Source: Embleya sp042956465
GTDB taxonomy: Bacteria; Actinomycetota; Actinomycetes; Streptomycetales; Streptomycetaceae
Length of the DNA: 64,000 nucleotides
Direction: 5' to 3'
Assembly (NCBI RefSeq): GCF_042956465.1
Contig: NZ_JBIBGL010000016.1
Span: forward strand, 1 to 64,000
Below, in pieces: positions 25,798 through 33,875 of this stretch; the first letter of the stretch is position 1; the number at the start of each line of letters is the position of its first letter. The notes below the pieces were generated by a model. The model worked only from the letters and a program-made list of their open reading frames with translations, was not told where the DNA came from and searched no databases. Position numbers and translations under genes: made by a program.

Positions 25798-25821
25798 TGC
25801 GCAGAGGGGATGATCTGCGCA
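25798..25821. promoter_or_regulatory. Perfect 8-8-8 inverted repeat before LmbU-family gene
   Basis: TGCGCAGA and TCTGCGCA are perfect complements separated by 8 nt, ending 39 bp before the start codon. The size and position fit a dimeric regulator operator overlapping or just downstream of a promoter. Confidence 0.6.
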
Positions 25822-25860
25822 ACATTCGCTTGTTCGAACGTGCACTCACATGGAGGCATG

Positions 25861-26559
25861 GTGGCGAATCAAACCAGTCAAACCAGAAATCATGAAAACG
25901 CGAGAGAGGCGCAGCTTCACTCGGGCCCGGGGGTCGTCCCCCGACCGCGAAGAGGCATGGCGGACCATCCGCATCACGGCCGGTTGCTCACGACGAAAGT
26001 GGGTTTGCAAATACCTGCCGACATGACCTTCGAGGACTGGGAGCAGGCCGGGCGCAAACTCTCCGGAATCCTGGATTCTTCGTCGTGGTGGCTCGGCGAC
26101 TGGTTGGTATACGGGAAAGATCACTATACCGACCTGTACCAGCGTGGGATACGCGCGGCTGGGTTAAGCTACCAGACGCTGAGAAATTATGCATGGGTCT
26201 CGCGACGTTTCGAGTTCAATCGTCGGCGATCGGCACTGAGTTTCCAGCATCACGCCGAGTTGGCCTCGCTGCCCATTGCCGAACAGGAACTGTGGCTGGA
26301 CCGTGCCGAAGAGATGAACTGGACCACCAAGCAGTTACGCGGCGCCATCCGCGACGTGCGGGCGGCGGCCGAGGGGCAGGACGTCCGCCAGGCCGAGGCG
26401 ACCCGTCGGCTCGCGCTGCCGGGAGACCGTATCCAGTGGTGGTACAAGGCCGCGGAACAATCGGGGATCGACTTCGAGCAGTGGGTGCTCGCGACGCTGG
26501 ACAATGCCGCGGAGCGGGCCCTGGAGGATGTCGAGGAGCAGGCGAGCGTCAACGCCTGA
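25861..26559 (+). CDS. LmbU-family transcriptional regulator
   Basis: This 232-residue protein matches the LmbU family of cluster-situated activators first known from lincomycin biosynthesis (with HrmB-type relatives). Diagnostic stretches are TFEDWEQAGRKLSGILDSSS, WWLGDWLVYGK, LSYQTLRNYAWVSRRFE and LSFQHHAELASL, forming a winged/HTH-like core at about residues 55-170, with a variable acidic C-terminus. GGAGG ends four bases before the GTG at 25861, which I prefer to the ATG at 25858 because that would leave only one base of spacing. Such regulators normally sit in antibiotic clusters; here the only nearby biosynthetic gene is the N-hydroxylase, 611 bp downstream. Confidence 0.88.
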   Translation: MANQTSQTRNHENAREAQLHSGPGVVPRPRRGMADHPHHGRLLTTKVGLQIPADMTFEDWEQAGRKLSGILDSSSWWLGDWLVYGKDHYTDLYQRGIRAAGLSYQTLRNYAWVSRRFEFNRRRSALSFQHHAELASLPIAEQELWLDRAEEMNWTTKQLRGAIRDVRAAAEGQDVRQAEATRRLALPGDRIQWWYKAAEQSGIDFEQWVLATLDNAAERALEDVEEQASVNA

Positions 26560-27170
26560 CAGCAGGTGATCGAAAAACACGGGTGATCGAGCCGAACGAA
26601 CCGTCCGAGGCGGTTCGGCGCAAACGATCCCGGGGGCCCGTGCTCGCGAGCGCGGGCCCCTTCGGTCCGCTCCGGACCGGCCCGGCCGCCGTTCGGCGGG
26701 CAGGAGCGCCGGCGGATTACCGCGAAGCGATTCGAACAGCCGTGAACCGTCCGGCTCGCGATACCGCGTGGGAACGATAATCCGGAACTCACCCTCTCTC
26801 GATATTCCGGCGCGGCGACGGCCGTGTGCACTACGGCTTCGGCAGAGAAGTCGGCGGTTCGGGGTACGGATGCGAGTGAGTCGTACCGGTGACCGGAGCG
26901 TTGTCCTGTCGGCAGGACGGCGCGGGTCGTTTGTATTGCGGGCCGAATCCCTTGAAAGGTTTGCCCGGCCCCTCTAAATTGAAGCCGCGGTGCCCCGCGA
27001 CGCAATACCGAATGCGTTCCTCTTACGACCGGTCGAGAAACGCGGGAGCATGGGCACGTCGGATGATGTTCATCGTGATCCCCGACCAGGGTCCTCTTCT
27101 TGGTTTCCGTGACCGACCCGTCGAAGATACGGAAGTCCCGGTCGCCGCCACGCTAGCGGGAGAGTTTTCT
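26560..27170. other. 611-bp intergenic region between LmbU-family gene and N-hydroxylase
   Basis: It begins with terminator-like hairpins (26597-26617 and 26633-26660) and then a mixed-composition stretch with no recognised gene. The last 150 bp should contain the N-hydroxylase promoter. I looked for an IdeR/DmdR iron box (TTAGGTTAGGCTAACCTAA-like) and saw none. Confidence 0.6.
26633..26660 (+). terminator. Terminator after LmbU-family gene
   Basis: GGGGCCCG at 26633-26640 pairs with CGGGCCCC at 26653-26660, and the intervening 12 nt contain a further self-complementary GCTCGCGAGC. It lies 74 bp after the stop codon. Confidence 0.7.
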
Positions 27171-28523
27171 ATGGGCACTTTTGCACGCGAAATCTACGAC
27201 GTGGTGGGCATCGGTTTCGGCCCGTCCAATCTGTCGCTGGCCATTGCGTTGGACGAGTATCGAACCGAGGGTGCCGGCAGCAGTCGGTCGGGGCCGTCGG
27301 CGATGTTCTTCGAGCGACAGTCCTCGTTCGGCTGGCACCGAAATATGCTGTTGCCCACGACGACGATGCAGATTTCCTTCATGAAGGATCTGGCCACCTT
27401 TCGCAATCCGGTGTCGCCGTTCGGCTTCGTGTCGTATCTGCACGCATCGGGTCGGCTGACGCAGTTCGTCAACAACCAGGACTTCTTTCCGACGCGCCAG
27501 GAATTCCACCAGTATCTGGAATGGGCGGCGGCCGGCTTCACCGACCGGGTGCGCTACGGCACCGAGGTCACCGGGATCCGGCTGCCGGCCGCGACCGAGG
27601 TCGGAGCGGCCGAGCCGTACGTGGAACTGGAGGTTCGCAGCGGCTCCACGACCCGGGTGGTGGGCGCGCGCAACGTGGCGATCTCGACCGGCCTGGTGCC
27701 GCGCATGCCCAAGGGTGTGCAGCGCGACGAACGTGTCTGGCACAGCTCGGAGTTCCTGGACAGGTACAGCCGGAGGAACCCGTCCGAGCTGAACACCGTG
27801 GCGGTGGTCGGCGCGGGCCAGAGCGCGGCCGAGATCACCCGTTACCTGTACGACGAACTTCCGCACGCGCAGGTCTACTCGATCATTCCGTCCTATGGCT
27901 ACTGCGTGGCCGACGACACCCCCTTCGCGAACCAGATCTTCGACCCGGGGGCGGTGGACACCTACTTCTTCGGGACGGATCGTTCCCGGGAGGCGTTCTG
28001 GCACTACCACCGGAACACCAACTACTCGGTGGTCGACGACGAGGTGATCCGGGACCTGTACCGGCGCGCGTACGACGAAGAGGTGCGCGGCCTCGACCGG
28101 TTGCGCTTCCTCAACCTGTCCAGGGTCGACCAGGTCAAGCGGGCCGGTGACGAGACGCGGGTGTCACTGCTGTCCCTGCCGACCGACGAAACGCGGGAAC
28201 TGGACGTGGACGCGATCGTGTTCGCCACCGGATACGACGCGATGGAGCCGACCGCACTGCTCGGCGACCTCGACCGGCACTGCCTGCGCGACGAGAGCGG
28301 CCGGTACCGGGTCGCCCGCGACTACCGGTTGATCACCGCTCCCGAGCTGAGCTGCGGCATCTACCTCCAGGGCGGCACCGAGCACACCCACGGTCTGACC
28401 TCCTCGCTGTTGTCGAACCTGGCCGTCCGCAGCGGCGAGATCGCCGAATCCATCATCGGCCGGCGCGCCGAGCCGGCGGCGGAACCGTTGCTCCGGCCGG
28501 TGGTCGCCGGCGAGACCGGGTGA
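27171..28523 (+). CDS. L-ornithine/L-lysine N-monooxygenase (flavin-dependent N-hydroxylase)
   Basis: This 450-residue class B flavoprotein hydroxylates the side-chain amine of ornithine or lysine using FAD, NADPH and O2. The FAD motif GIGFGPSN is at 13-20; FGWHRNMLLPTTTMQISFMK is the conserved substrate/flavin region; VVGAGQSAAEI is the NADPH-binding motif; and FATGYDAME is the ATG-containing family end motif. The start at 27171 is set by GGGAGAG six bases before it. The usual partners are hydroxamate siderophore enzymes, NRPSs or a piperazate synthase, none of which is visible within 20 kb, so this is an orphan or the edge of a dispersed pathway. An LmbU-type activator lies upstream in the same direction. 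Confidence 0.92.
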   Translation: MGTFAREIYDVVGIGFGPSNLSLAIALDEYRTEGAGSSRSGPSAMFFERQSSFGWHRNMLLPTTTMQISFMKDLATFRNPVSPFGFVSYLHASGRLTQFVNNQDFFPTRQEFHQYLEWAAAGFTDRVRYGTEVTGIRLPAATEVGAAEPYVELEVRSGSTTRVVGARNVAISTGLVPRMPKGVQRDERVWHSSEFLDRYSRRNPSELNTVAVVGAGQSAAEITRYLYDELPHAQVYSIIPSYGYCVADDTPFANQIFDPGAVDTYFFGTDRSREAFWHYHRNTNYSVVDDEVIRDLYRRAYDEEVRGLDRLRFLNLSRVDQVKRAGDETRVSLLSLPTDETRELDVDAIVFATGYDAMEPTALLGDLDRHCLRDESGRYRVARDYRLITAPELSCGIYLQGGTEHTHGLTSSLLSNLAVRSGEIAESIIGRRAEPAAEPLLRPVVAGETG

Positions 28524-28541
28524 TCCCCTCCATCCGGGGCC

Positions 28542-28572
28542 TACGGCCCGTCGGTATCCCCGGCGGGCCGTA
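28542..28572. terminator. Bidirectional terminator between N-hydroxylase and methyltransferase
   Basis: A perfect 9-bp stem (28542-28550 with 28564-28572) with a 13-nt loop lies between two convergent genes. Confidence 0.75.
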
Positions 28573-28587
28573 CCCGCGCGCGGCGGG

Positions 28588-29466
28588 TCAGGGTTTGATG
28601 CCGACCGCGCCGTAGCCCCAGACGTTCTCGACCGTGTCCAGCGGGTGGTCCGGTTCCGCGTCCGGGTTCCAGTGGGTGCGCAGGCCCGGGTCGACCAGGT
28701 CGAAGCCGGCGAACATCGACAGGATGTCGTCGTGGCTGCGCATGGTCATCTCCGCGGAGGCGTTCTTCCATCCGTCGGCGCCGATGCGGCCCTGGCTCGG
28801 GTTGGCGTCGAAGGACGCGTGCGAGAGCAGCAGCATGCTGCCGGCGGGAAGCGCGTCGCGGAGCCGGGCGACGATCTCGTGCGGCTTCTCGTCGTCCCGG
28901 ATGAAGTGCAGTATCGCGACCAGCATCAGCGCGACGGGCTCGCCGAAGTCGATCACCTCCAGCACCTCGGGCGCGGACAGGATGTCCTCGGGCGAGCGCA
29001 GATCGGCCTGGGTGAAGGTGGTCCGGCCGGGTCCGGCGTCGGTCATCAGCGCCCGTCCGTGCACGAGCACGATCGGGTCGTTGTCCACGTACGCCACCCG
29101 GGCGTCCGGGGCGATCTCGTGTGCCACCTCGTGCGTGTTGCCCGAGGTGGGGATGCCGGTGCCGATGTCCAGGAACTGGCGGATGCCCCGACGGGCGGCG
29201 TAGCGCACCGCGCGGCGCAGGAAGAGCCGATTGAGCTGGAGGGTGACCGGCAGGTCGGGGATGGCGGCCACGATGGCGTCCGCCGTCGCGCGGTCGACCG
29301 CGAAGTTGTTCTTGCCGCCCAGCAGATAGTCGTAGATCCGGGCGGTGTGCGGAATGCTCGTGTCGATTCGGGCAGGCGACAACCGACTCTCGACCTCGTC
29401 GAGACGAGGCAGCCGCCACGCCTTCTCGTCGCCGTCCCCCGCGTCCCGCGCCGGTATGGATGTCAC
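28588..29466 (-). CDS. SAM-dependent methyltransferase, DUF574 / S-adenosyl methyltransferase family
   Basis: This 292-residue protein is of the methyltransferase family expanded in spore-forming actinomycetes. The diagnostic ARIYDYLLGGKNNFAVDR lies around residues 43-60, and the SAM-binding loop FLDIGTGIPTSGNTHEVA near 98. Substrates of this family are unknown. The GTG at 29466 was chosen because GGAGG stands nine bases upstream; the longer frame only reads across noncoding DNA. It is monocistronic, convergent with the N-hydroxylase, and separated from the Fe-S/globin gene by a terminator. A role in secondary metabolism or development is often presumed but not shown. Confidence 0.92.
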   Translation of the reverse strand: MTSIPARDAGDGDEKAWRLPRLDEVESRLSPARIDTSIPHTARIYDYLLGGKNNFAVDRATADAIVAAIPDLPVTLQLNRLFLRRAVRYAARRGIRQFLDIGTGIPTSGNTHEVAHEIAPDARVAYVDNDPIVLVHGRALMTDAGPGRTTFTQADLRSPEDILSAPEVLEVIDFGEPVALMLVAILHFIRDDEKPHEIVARLRDALPAGSMLLLSHASFDANPSQGRIGADGWKNASAEMTMRSHDDILSMFAGFDLVDPGLRTHWNPDAEPDHPLDTVENVWGYGAVGIKP

Positions 29467-29622
29467 GTTCGCATGCCTCCGCACCACCGATGTCCTACCT
29501 TGGCCGAGCGTACTGCGGGCATTCGCGGTTTGGGTTGGCGCGTAACGGCTGTCGAGGAATCGGTACACACCCGAAGTCGCCGGGCAACCAACCGGATCGA
29601 GCCGGACACAGCCTAGGTGGGT

Positions 29623-29657
29623 GCCGGCGGTCGGCCCCCGTGGCGCGGACCGCCGGC
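29623..29657 (-). terminator. Terminator of Fe-S/globin fusion gene
   Basis: A perfect 10-bp stem (29623-29632 with 29648-29657) lies 15 bp beyond the minus-strand stop codon of the fusion gene. Confidence 0.7.
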
Positions 29658-29671
29658 CGATGGTGGGTGAG

Positions 29672-31450
29672 CTACTCGGGCATGCCGTCGTCGACCCAGC
29701 GGGCGAACGCGTCGACCCGGTCGGCCGGCCAGGCGCCGTCGCACGGCATGGTGCCCTGGCGCAGCCGGGCCAGGATCGCCTCGGCATGCGTGCTCACGTC
29801 GGAGTGCGACCACAGGTCGAACATGAAGCTCATCGACTTGCGGTCCATGTCCCGGAACAGCGGTTTGATGTGTGCGGCGAAGCCGATCGCCTCGTCCGCG
29901 GCCGGCAGCGGCGTGTCGGTCGTCTCCTCGTTCGGCGGCGGAGCCAGGGCGGACACCCGGGCGCCGGGAGTGGCACCGCAGACCCACCACCAGCGGGGCA
30001 CCGGCATGTGGGCGGGTGGGCGGGCGCCGGGCTGCGAGTTCTCCACCGCGATCCGCGAGCCCCACTCGACGTAGCCGGCGAACGCGGCGCGGAACTCGGC
30101 GTCCCTGGGCAGACCCGCGTCGTCGGCGGCGAGACTGATCAACTGAGCCCAACGGGCCCGCCATTCCTCCTCGAGCGCCTTGCCGGCGTGCTCGCCGACC
30201 ATGTGGTCGTAGCCGCCGTAGCGCTCGGTGTAGAGCTTGGGTCCGCCGAACGTCTCGACCAGCCAGGCCGCCACCCGCTCCGGGTGATCGGGCGCCATCC
30301 GGGCGAACAGCGGGGCCAGCAAAGGGTCCTGCGGGACGTACTTGTCGTAGAAGATGTGCGTCATCCGGGTCAGCGCGGGCAATCCGCCGGCCCATTCGTA
30401 GAGGGTGGGTTCGGCGGAGGGCGGCGGGTCGGCGAAACCGACGTACCAGTGCATGCCGCTACAGAACGGCTTGTTCCGCGAATGGCCGCACCGGCACAGG
30501 CTGTAGTGCTCGGTCGGGGCGCCCGGCCCGCGCGGCTCGGGCTCGCCGTCGGCGCCCGCCAGCGGGATCCCGCCGGTGACCCGGTACGGGCCGTCCAGCG
30601 ACACCTCGATCGCCGGTTCGCGCTGCTGCGGCGGTGGTTGCCGCCCGTCGAGCAGGTAGTCCAGGGCGCCGGACGGGCAGGCCCGGACGGTTCGCACGAT
30701 CTCGTCCATCCGGCCACCGGACGGCGCCACGAACGGCTCCTCCCGCTGCCGGAAGACCGCGGACAGCCGGTCGGTGCACAGACCCGAGTGTGCGCACAGG
30801 CCGCGGTTGTCGGTCACCGTGACCGGATCGCCGGGATGGTGGTGCCGTTCGTCCGGCACCCGGGCCGGATCCTTGGCGCCGCTGAAGCCGATCCGGGCGT
30901 GGCTGCCGTCGCACAGCGGCTTGGTGGCGGACTCGCCGCACCGGCACAGCGCGGTCTGCGGCAACACCGGGATCGGCTCGCCGAGCCGGTCGGTGACGTG
31001 GGGCGCGTTGGTCACCAGGTACGGGCCGTCCGGCGCGACCCGGATACCGGTGGGCAACTCGGCTTGGAGCGCCGCGAATTCGGCCACCAGTGCGGCCCGG
31101 CTCGCGTCGTCGTCGGCGAACAGCCAGGCCAGATGTTGTAGCGCCGCCGCGGCCTCGGGCAGGGCCGGCGGTGGTTCGCCGACGATCTCGGTGCGCAACC
31201 GGGTGACGTCCGAGGCGAGTTCGCGGACCGTCGTCGCCGGATCCCGATCGGCGCCGAGGGAGTCGACCGGCTCCGGGCCGGTGGGGTCGCCGCCCAGCGC
31301 GAGCAGTGCTTCGGTCAACGGTCGGATCACCGTGTCGCGCAGCGGCTCGGCCGCGTCGGCGTCGGTCATCCGGCCGGTCAGTTCGTCGTCGAGAACCCGG
31401 GCCCGACTCAGCACTGCCCGCAGCCGGACCTCGATCGGCGTGCCGGTCAT
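29672..31450 (-). CDS. Multidomain CDGSH iron-sulfur / ferredoxin-like / truncated globin fusion protein
   Basis: This 592-residue soluble protein joins several redox modules. Residues 1-130 are helical and ferritin-like in character. A first CDGSH [2Fe-2S] motif has C169, C171, C180 and H184 (CRCGESATKPLCDGSH). A divergent small Fe-S domain follows with C219, C225 and C258 (CAHSGLC and CPSGALDY). A second CDGSH motif has C319, C321, C330 and H334, with CSGMH replacing CDGSH. Residues about 360-480 form a group II truncated haemoglobin with FGGPKLYTERYGG and proximal His421. A C-terminal segment (529-592) ends in TMPCDGAWP. The set suggests electron transfer to a haem, for example NO or O2 detoxification. 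The ATG at 31450 starts just upstream of a divergent TetR gene with an operator. Confidence 0.9.
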   Translation of the reverse strand: MTGTPIEVRLRAVLSRARVLDDELTGRMTDADAAEPLRDTVIRPLTEALLALGGDPTGPEPVDSLGADRDPATTVRELASDVTRLRTEIVGEPPPALPEAAAALQHLAWLFADDDASRAALVAEFAALQAELPTGIRVAPDGPYLVTNAPHVTDRLGEPIPVLPQTALCRCGESATKPLCDGSHARIGFSGAKDPARVPDERHHHPGDPVTVTDNRGLCAHSGLCTDRLSAVFRQREEPFVAPSGGRMDEIVRTVRACPSGALDYLLDGRQPPPQQREPAIEVSLDGPYRVTGGIPLAGADGEPEPRGPGAPTEHYSLCRCGHSRNKPFCSGMHWYVGFADPPPSAEPTLYEWAGGLPALTRMTHIFYDKYVPQDPLLAPLFARMAPDHPERVAAWLVETFGGPKLYTERYGGYDHMVGEHAGKALEEEWRARWAQLISLAADDAGLPRDAEFRAAFAGYVEWGSRIAVENSQPGARPPAHMPVPRWWWVCGATPGARVSALAPPPNEETTDTPLPAADEAIGFAAHIKPLFRDMDRKSMSFMFDLWSHSDVSTHAEAILARLRQGTMPCDGAWPADRVDAFARWVDDGMPE

Positions 31451-31561
31451 GGCGTGCAACCGATGGGTCGGCTCGACGGGATGATGGGACGGTTGAACAC
31501 GATGGTCACGCTCGCTACCCCTGTCTTGGTGCGGTGCCGCTTCAAGGCCATCCAGGCAATA

Positions 31562-31579
31562 CAATACAGGAGTGTATTG
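31562..31579. promoter_or_regulatory. TetR operator overlapping the ribosome-binding site
   Basis: CAATACA-N4-TGTATTG is a perfect 7-bp inverted repeat whose spacer is the GGAG of the TetR gene ribosome site. A further CAATACA direct copy lies at 31557-31563. It is 3 bp before the TetR start and within the divergent promoter region. Confidence 0.7.
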
Positions 31580-31581
31580 AA

Positions 31582-32220
31582 ATGGAAAGTGCCAGCCGCG
31601 GTTCCGGTCGCGCCCGGGACAGTGCGATCGACGCCCGGATCCTGGCCGTGGCCGGACGCCATCTGGCCCGGGACGGCTACGCCGCGATGTCGCTCGCGGC
31701 GGTGGCGCAGGAGGCGGGCACCACCCGGCAGGCGCTGTACCGCCGTTGGCCCGGCAAGGCCGAACTCGCCGCGGCGGTGGTCGCCGCGCTCGGCGAGGAG
31801 GAGCCCGCCGACCTCGCCGCGGACAATCCGTTCACCGCGCTGGTGGCCGAGCTGAGCGACTTCCAGCGCGGCGTCTCCAAACCCGGCCGCCTCTCCCTCG
31901 TCGGCACGATGCTCCAGGACACCACCGACCCGGACCTGCGCTCCCGCTACCGGTCCCGGGTGATCGCACCGCGCCGGGCGCGCCTGCTGGCCGCCCTGGA
32001 GTCGGCCCGTCGCCAGGGCCACCTCGCGCCCGACGCCGACCTGGAGATCGCCCTGCCGATGTGCACCGGCGCCTGGTACGGCCGCGAACTCGCGGGCGCC
32101 CCGGTCCCGGCCGACTGGCCGTACCGCACCGCATCGCTGATCTGGCGCGCCCTCGGCGGCACGATCCCGCCCGGGACGCCGCCGACCCCCGAGCCGGGAC
32201 CGGCGGCGAACGCCGGTTAG
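31582..32220 (+). CDS. TetR family transcriptional regulator
   Basis: This 212-residue repressor has its HTH at about residues 33-57 (SLAAVAQEAGTTRQALYRRW) and a TetR_C_11-like ligand domain. The ATG at 31582 follows AGGAG directly inside a palindromic operator, indicating autorepression at both transcription and translation-start level. Its divergent neighbour is the Fe-S/globin fusion gene, start 131 bp away, and its convergent neighbour is an MFS drug transporter. The most direct inference is control of the fusion gene and itself. The ligand is unknown. Confidence 0.92.
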   Translation: MESASRGSGRARDSAIDARILAVAGRHLARDGYAAMSLAAVAQEAGTTRQALYRRWPGKAELAAAVVAALGEEEPADLAADNPFTALVAELSDFQRGVSKPGRLSLVGTMLQDTTDPDLRSRYRSRVIAPRRARLLAALESARRQGHLAPDADLEIALPMCTGAWYGRELAGAPVPADWPYRTASLIWRALGGTIPPGTPPTPEPGPAANAG

Positions 32221-32261
32221 CCGACCGCACATCGAGCGTGCGCTCGGTCCGCGCCGCCCGG

Positions 32262-33743
32262 CTACTCCTGCGCGTCGCGCGTCCGGCGAGGGAGCAGGAA
32301 CGCGGTGAGCAGGACGACGGCGAGCGCGGCCACGACGACCCACAGGGTCTGCTCCAGTGCATGGGTGTACGCGCCGGCCCGATCCGCGCCGCCCGACGCG
32401 GCGGCGTCGAAGAAGAGGGTGCCCAGGACCGCGACGCCCACGGTGGCGCCGAGTTGCTGGTTGGCGTTCAGCACACCGGACGCGGAGCCGGTCTCGTGCT
32501 CGTCGACGCTCGCCAGTGCGATGTCGAAGAACGGGGCGAGCACCAGGCCCATGCCGATCCCGACGACCAGCAGGGCCGGCGCGAGTTGCCCGGCGTCGAC
32601 GCCGGTGCCCACCTGACGCAGCGTCAAGGACAGTGTGGCCACGCCCGCGGCCATCACCACGGCGCCGGCGTGCAGCACGGTGCGGCCGAACCGGGGGACC
32701 AGTACCGCGCCCGCGGCCACCGCGCCGAGCACCACGCCGAGGGCGATCGGGGTGCTCGCCAGGCCGGCATGGATGGCCGACCAACCCAGGCCGATCTGGA
32801 GGAACAGGCCGAACACCAGGATCAGTCCGTTCATCGCGGCGAAGAACACCAGGCCGACCAGCAGGCTGCCGGAGAACGCACGTTTGGCGAGCAGGCTCGG
32901 GACCACCAGCGGTGCCCCGCCCGCCCGCGCGATCCGCCGCTGCCACCACGCGAAGGCCGCCAGGAGCGGCAGGGCGCCTGCCATCGAGGTGAACGTCCAA
33001 GCGGGCCACCCCGATTCGCGCCCCTGGACGAGCGGATACACCAGCAGCAGCACCGCGGCCGAGACCAGCGCCATACCGGTCGGGTCGAGCCCGGGCCGCT
33101 GCTTCGCCCGCGACTCGGGCACGTAGCGCAGCGCGCCGAGGATGGCCACGATGCCCAGCGGCACGTTGATCAGGAAGATCGCCCGCCATCCGGCGCCCGC
33201 GGGATCCGCCTCGATCAGCGCGCCGGCCACGATCGGGCCGCCCACCGAGGCCAGTGCCATCACCGGGCCGAACAGGCCGAAGGCCCTGCCGCGTTCCGCC
33301 GGTGCGAAGACCGACACCACCACGGAGTACGTCTGCGGAATGGTCAGAGCGGCGAACAGGCCCTGTACCGCGCGGGCGGCGATCAGCAGCCCGATCGAGG
33401 GCGCGCCCGCGCACATCGCGGAGGTCGCGGTGAAGCCGCCGAGTCCGATCAGGAACATCCGGCGGCGGCCGACGATGTCGCCGAGCCGACCGCCGGTGAT
33501 CAGGCCGACGGCGAAGGTCAGCGTGTACGCCGCGGCGATCCACTGCAGGCCGGTCGAACCGCCGCCCAGATCCGCCCGTACCGACGGCGCGGCCACGCCG
33601 ACCACGGTCGCGTCGAGCAGATCCATGGTCTCGGCCAGCAGGACCACGGCCAGCGCCGCCCACCGCCGGGGGTCGGGCGTGGCGGTCGCGGGGGCCGGGG
33701 CCGGGGTCGGCGGTGCCGCCGACGCGAATGTGTTGACGTCCAT
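32262..33743 (-). CDS. MFS transporter of the DHA2 (14-TM) drug exporter family
   Basis: This 493-residue membrane protein should export drugs or metabolites by proton antiport. The family motifs are ETMDLLDATVVGVAAPSV in helix 1, the loop GGRLGDIVGRRRMFLIG after helix 2, and ARAVQGLFAALTIPQ in helix 4; about fourteen helices are predicted. GAGGGAG precedes the ATG at 33743, and an in-frame extension upstream into operator DNA is rejected. It is divergent from a TetR regulator across a 132-bp region with paired inverted repeats, the classical arrangement of a substrate-inducible efflux pump. Confidence 0.93.
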   Translation of the reverse strand: MDVNTFASAAPPTPAPAPATATPDPRRWAALAVVLLAETMDLLDATVVGVAAPSVRADLGGGSTGLQWIAAAYTLTFAVGLITGGRLGDIVGRRRMFLIGLGGFTATSAMCAGAPSIGLLIAARAVQGLFAALTIPQTYSVVVSVFAPAERGRAFGLFGPVMALASVGGPIVAGALIEADPAGAGWRAIFLINVPLGIVAILGALRYVPESRAKQRPGLDPTGMALVSAAVLLLVYPLVQGRESGWPAWTFTSMAGALPLLAAFAWWQRRIARAGGAPLVVPSLLAKRAFSGSLLVGLVFFAAMNGLILVFGLFLQIGLGWSAIHAGLASTPIALGVVLGAVAAGAVLVPRFGRTVLHAGAVVMAAGVATLSLTLRQVGTGVDAGQLAPALLVVGIGMGLVLAPFFDIALASVDEHETGSASGVLNANQQLGATVGVAVLGTLFFDAAASGGADRAGAYTHALEQTLWVVVAALAVVLLTAFLLPRRTRDAQE

Positions 33744-33774
33744 GACGCTCCCTCGACGAATGGTGTTCGTGAAT

Positions 33775-33808
33775 AACGATCGACGTTCGGTATAACGATC
33801 GTCGTTCG
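33775..33808. promoter_or_regulatory. Paired operator repeats between MFS and TetR genes
   Basis: Two 15-bp direct repeats, AACGATCGACGTTCG at 33775-33789 and AACGATCGTCGTTCG at 33794-33808, each contain an inverted repeat (AACGA-TCG-TCGTT perfect in the second). They are spaced 19 bp apart and likely bind the divergent TetR protein as two dimers. Confidence 0.65.
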
Positions 33809-33875
33809 TTCCAGGAGTCAGTGTTCGGGTCAACTACGCTGTTCGCAACCCCCGATCGAAACAGGACGGCAACAG

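Larger units (their letters stand above)
24192..25860. other. 1.7-kb gene-poor region upstream of the LmbU-family gene
   Basis: All open frames here are Arg/Pro/Ala-rich with no consistent codon pattern and I recognise no protein. The stretch is more AT-rich at both ends (around 24200-24450 and 25180-25560) than the neighbouring genes. It contains a 64-bp tandem repeat (24567-24693), a small hairpin (24355-24370), a compound dyad (25479-25507) and the lmbU-proximal dyad (25798-25821). It may hold long leaders, regulatory RNAs or decayed genes. Confidence 0.55.

Noticed and set aside
27000..27170. Iron box (IdeR/DmdR) before the N-hydroxylase
   Set aside because: No TTAGGTTAGGCTAACCTAA-like 19-mer was found by reading the interval.
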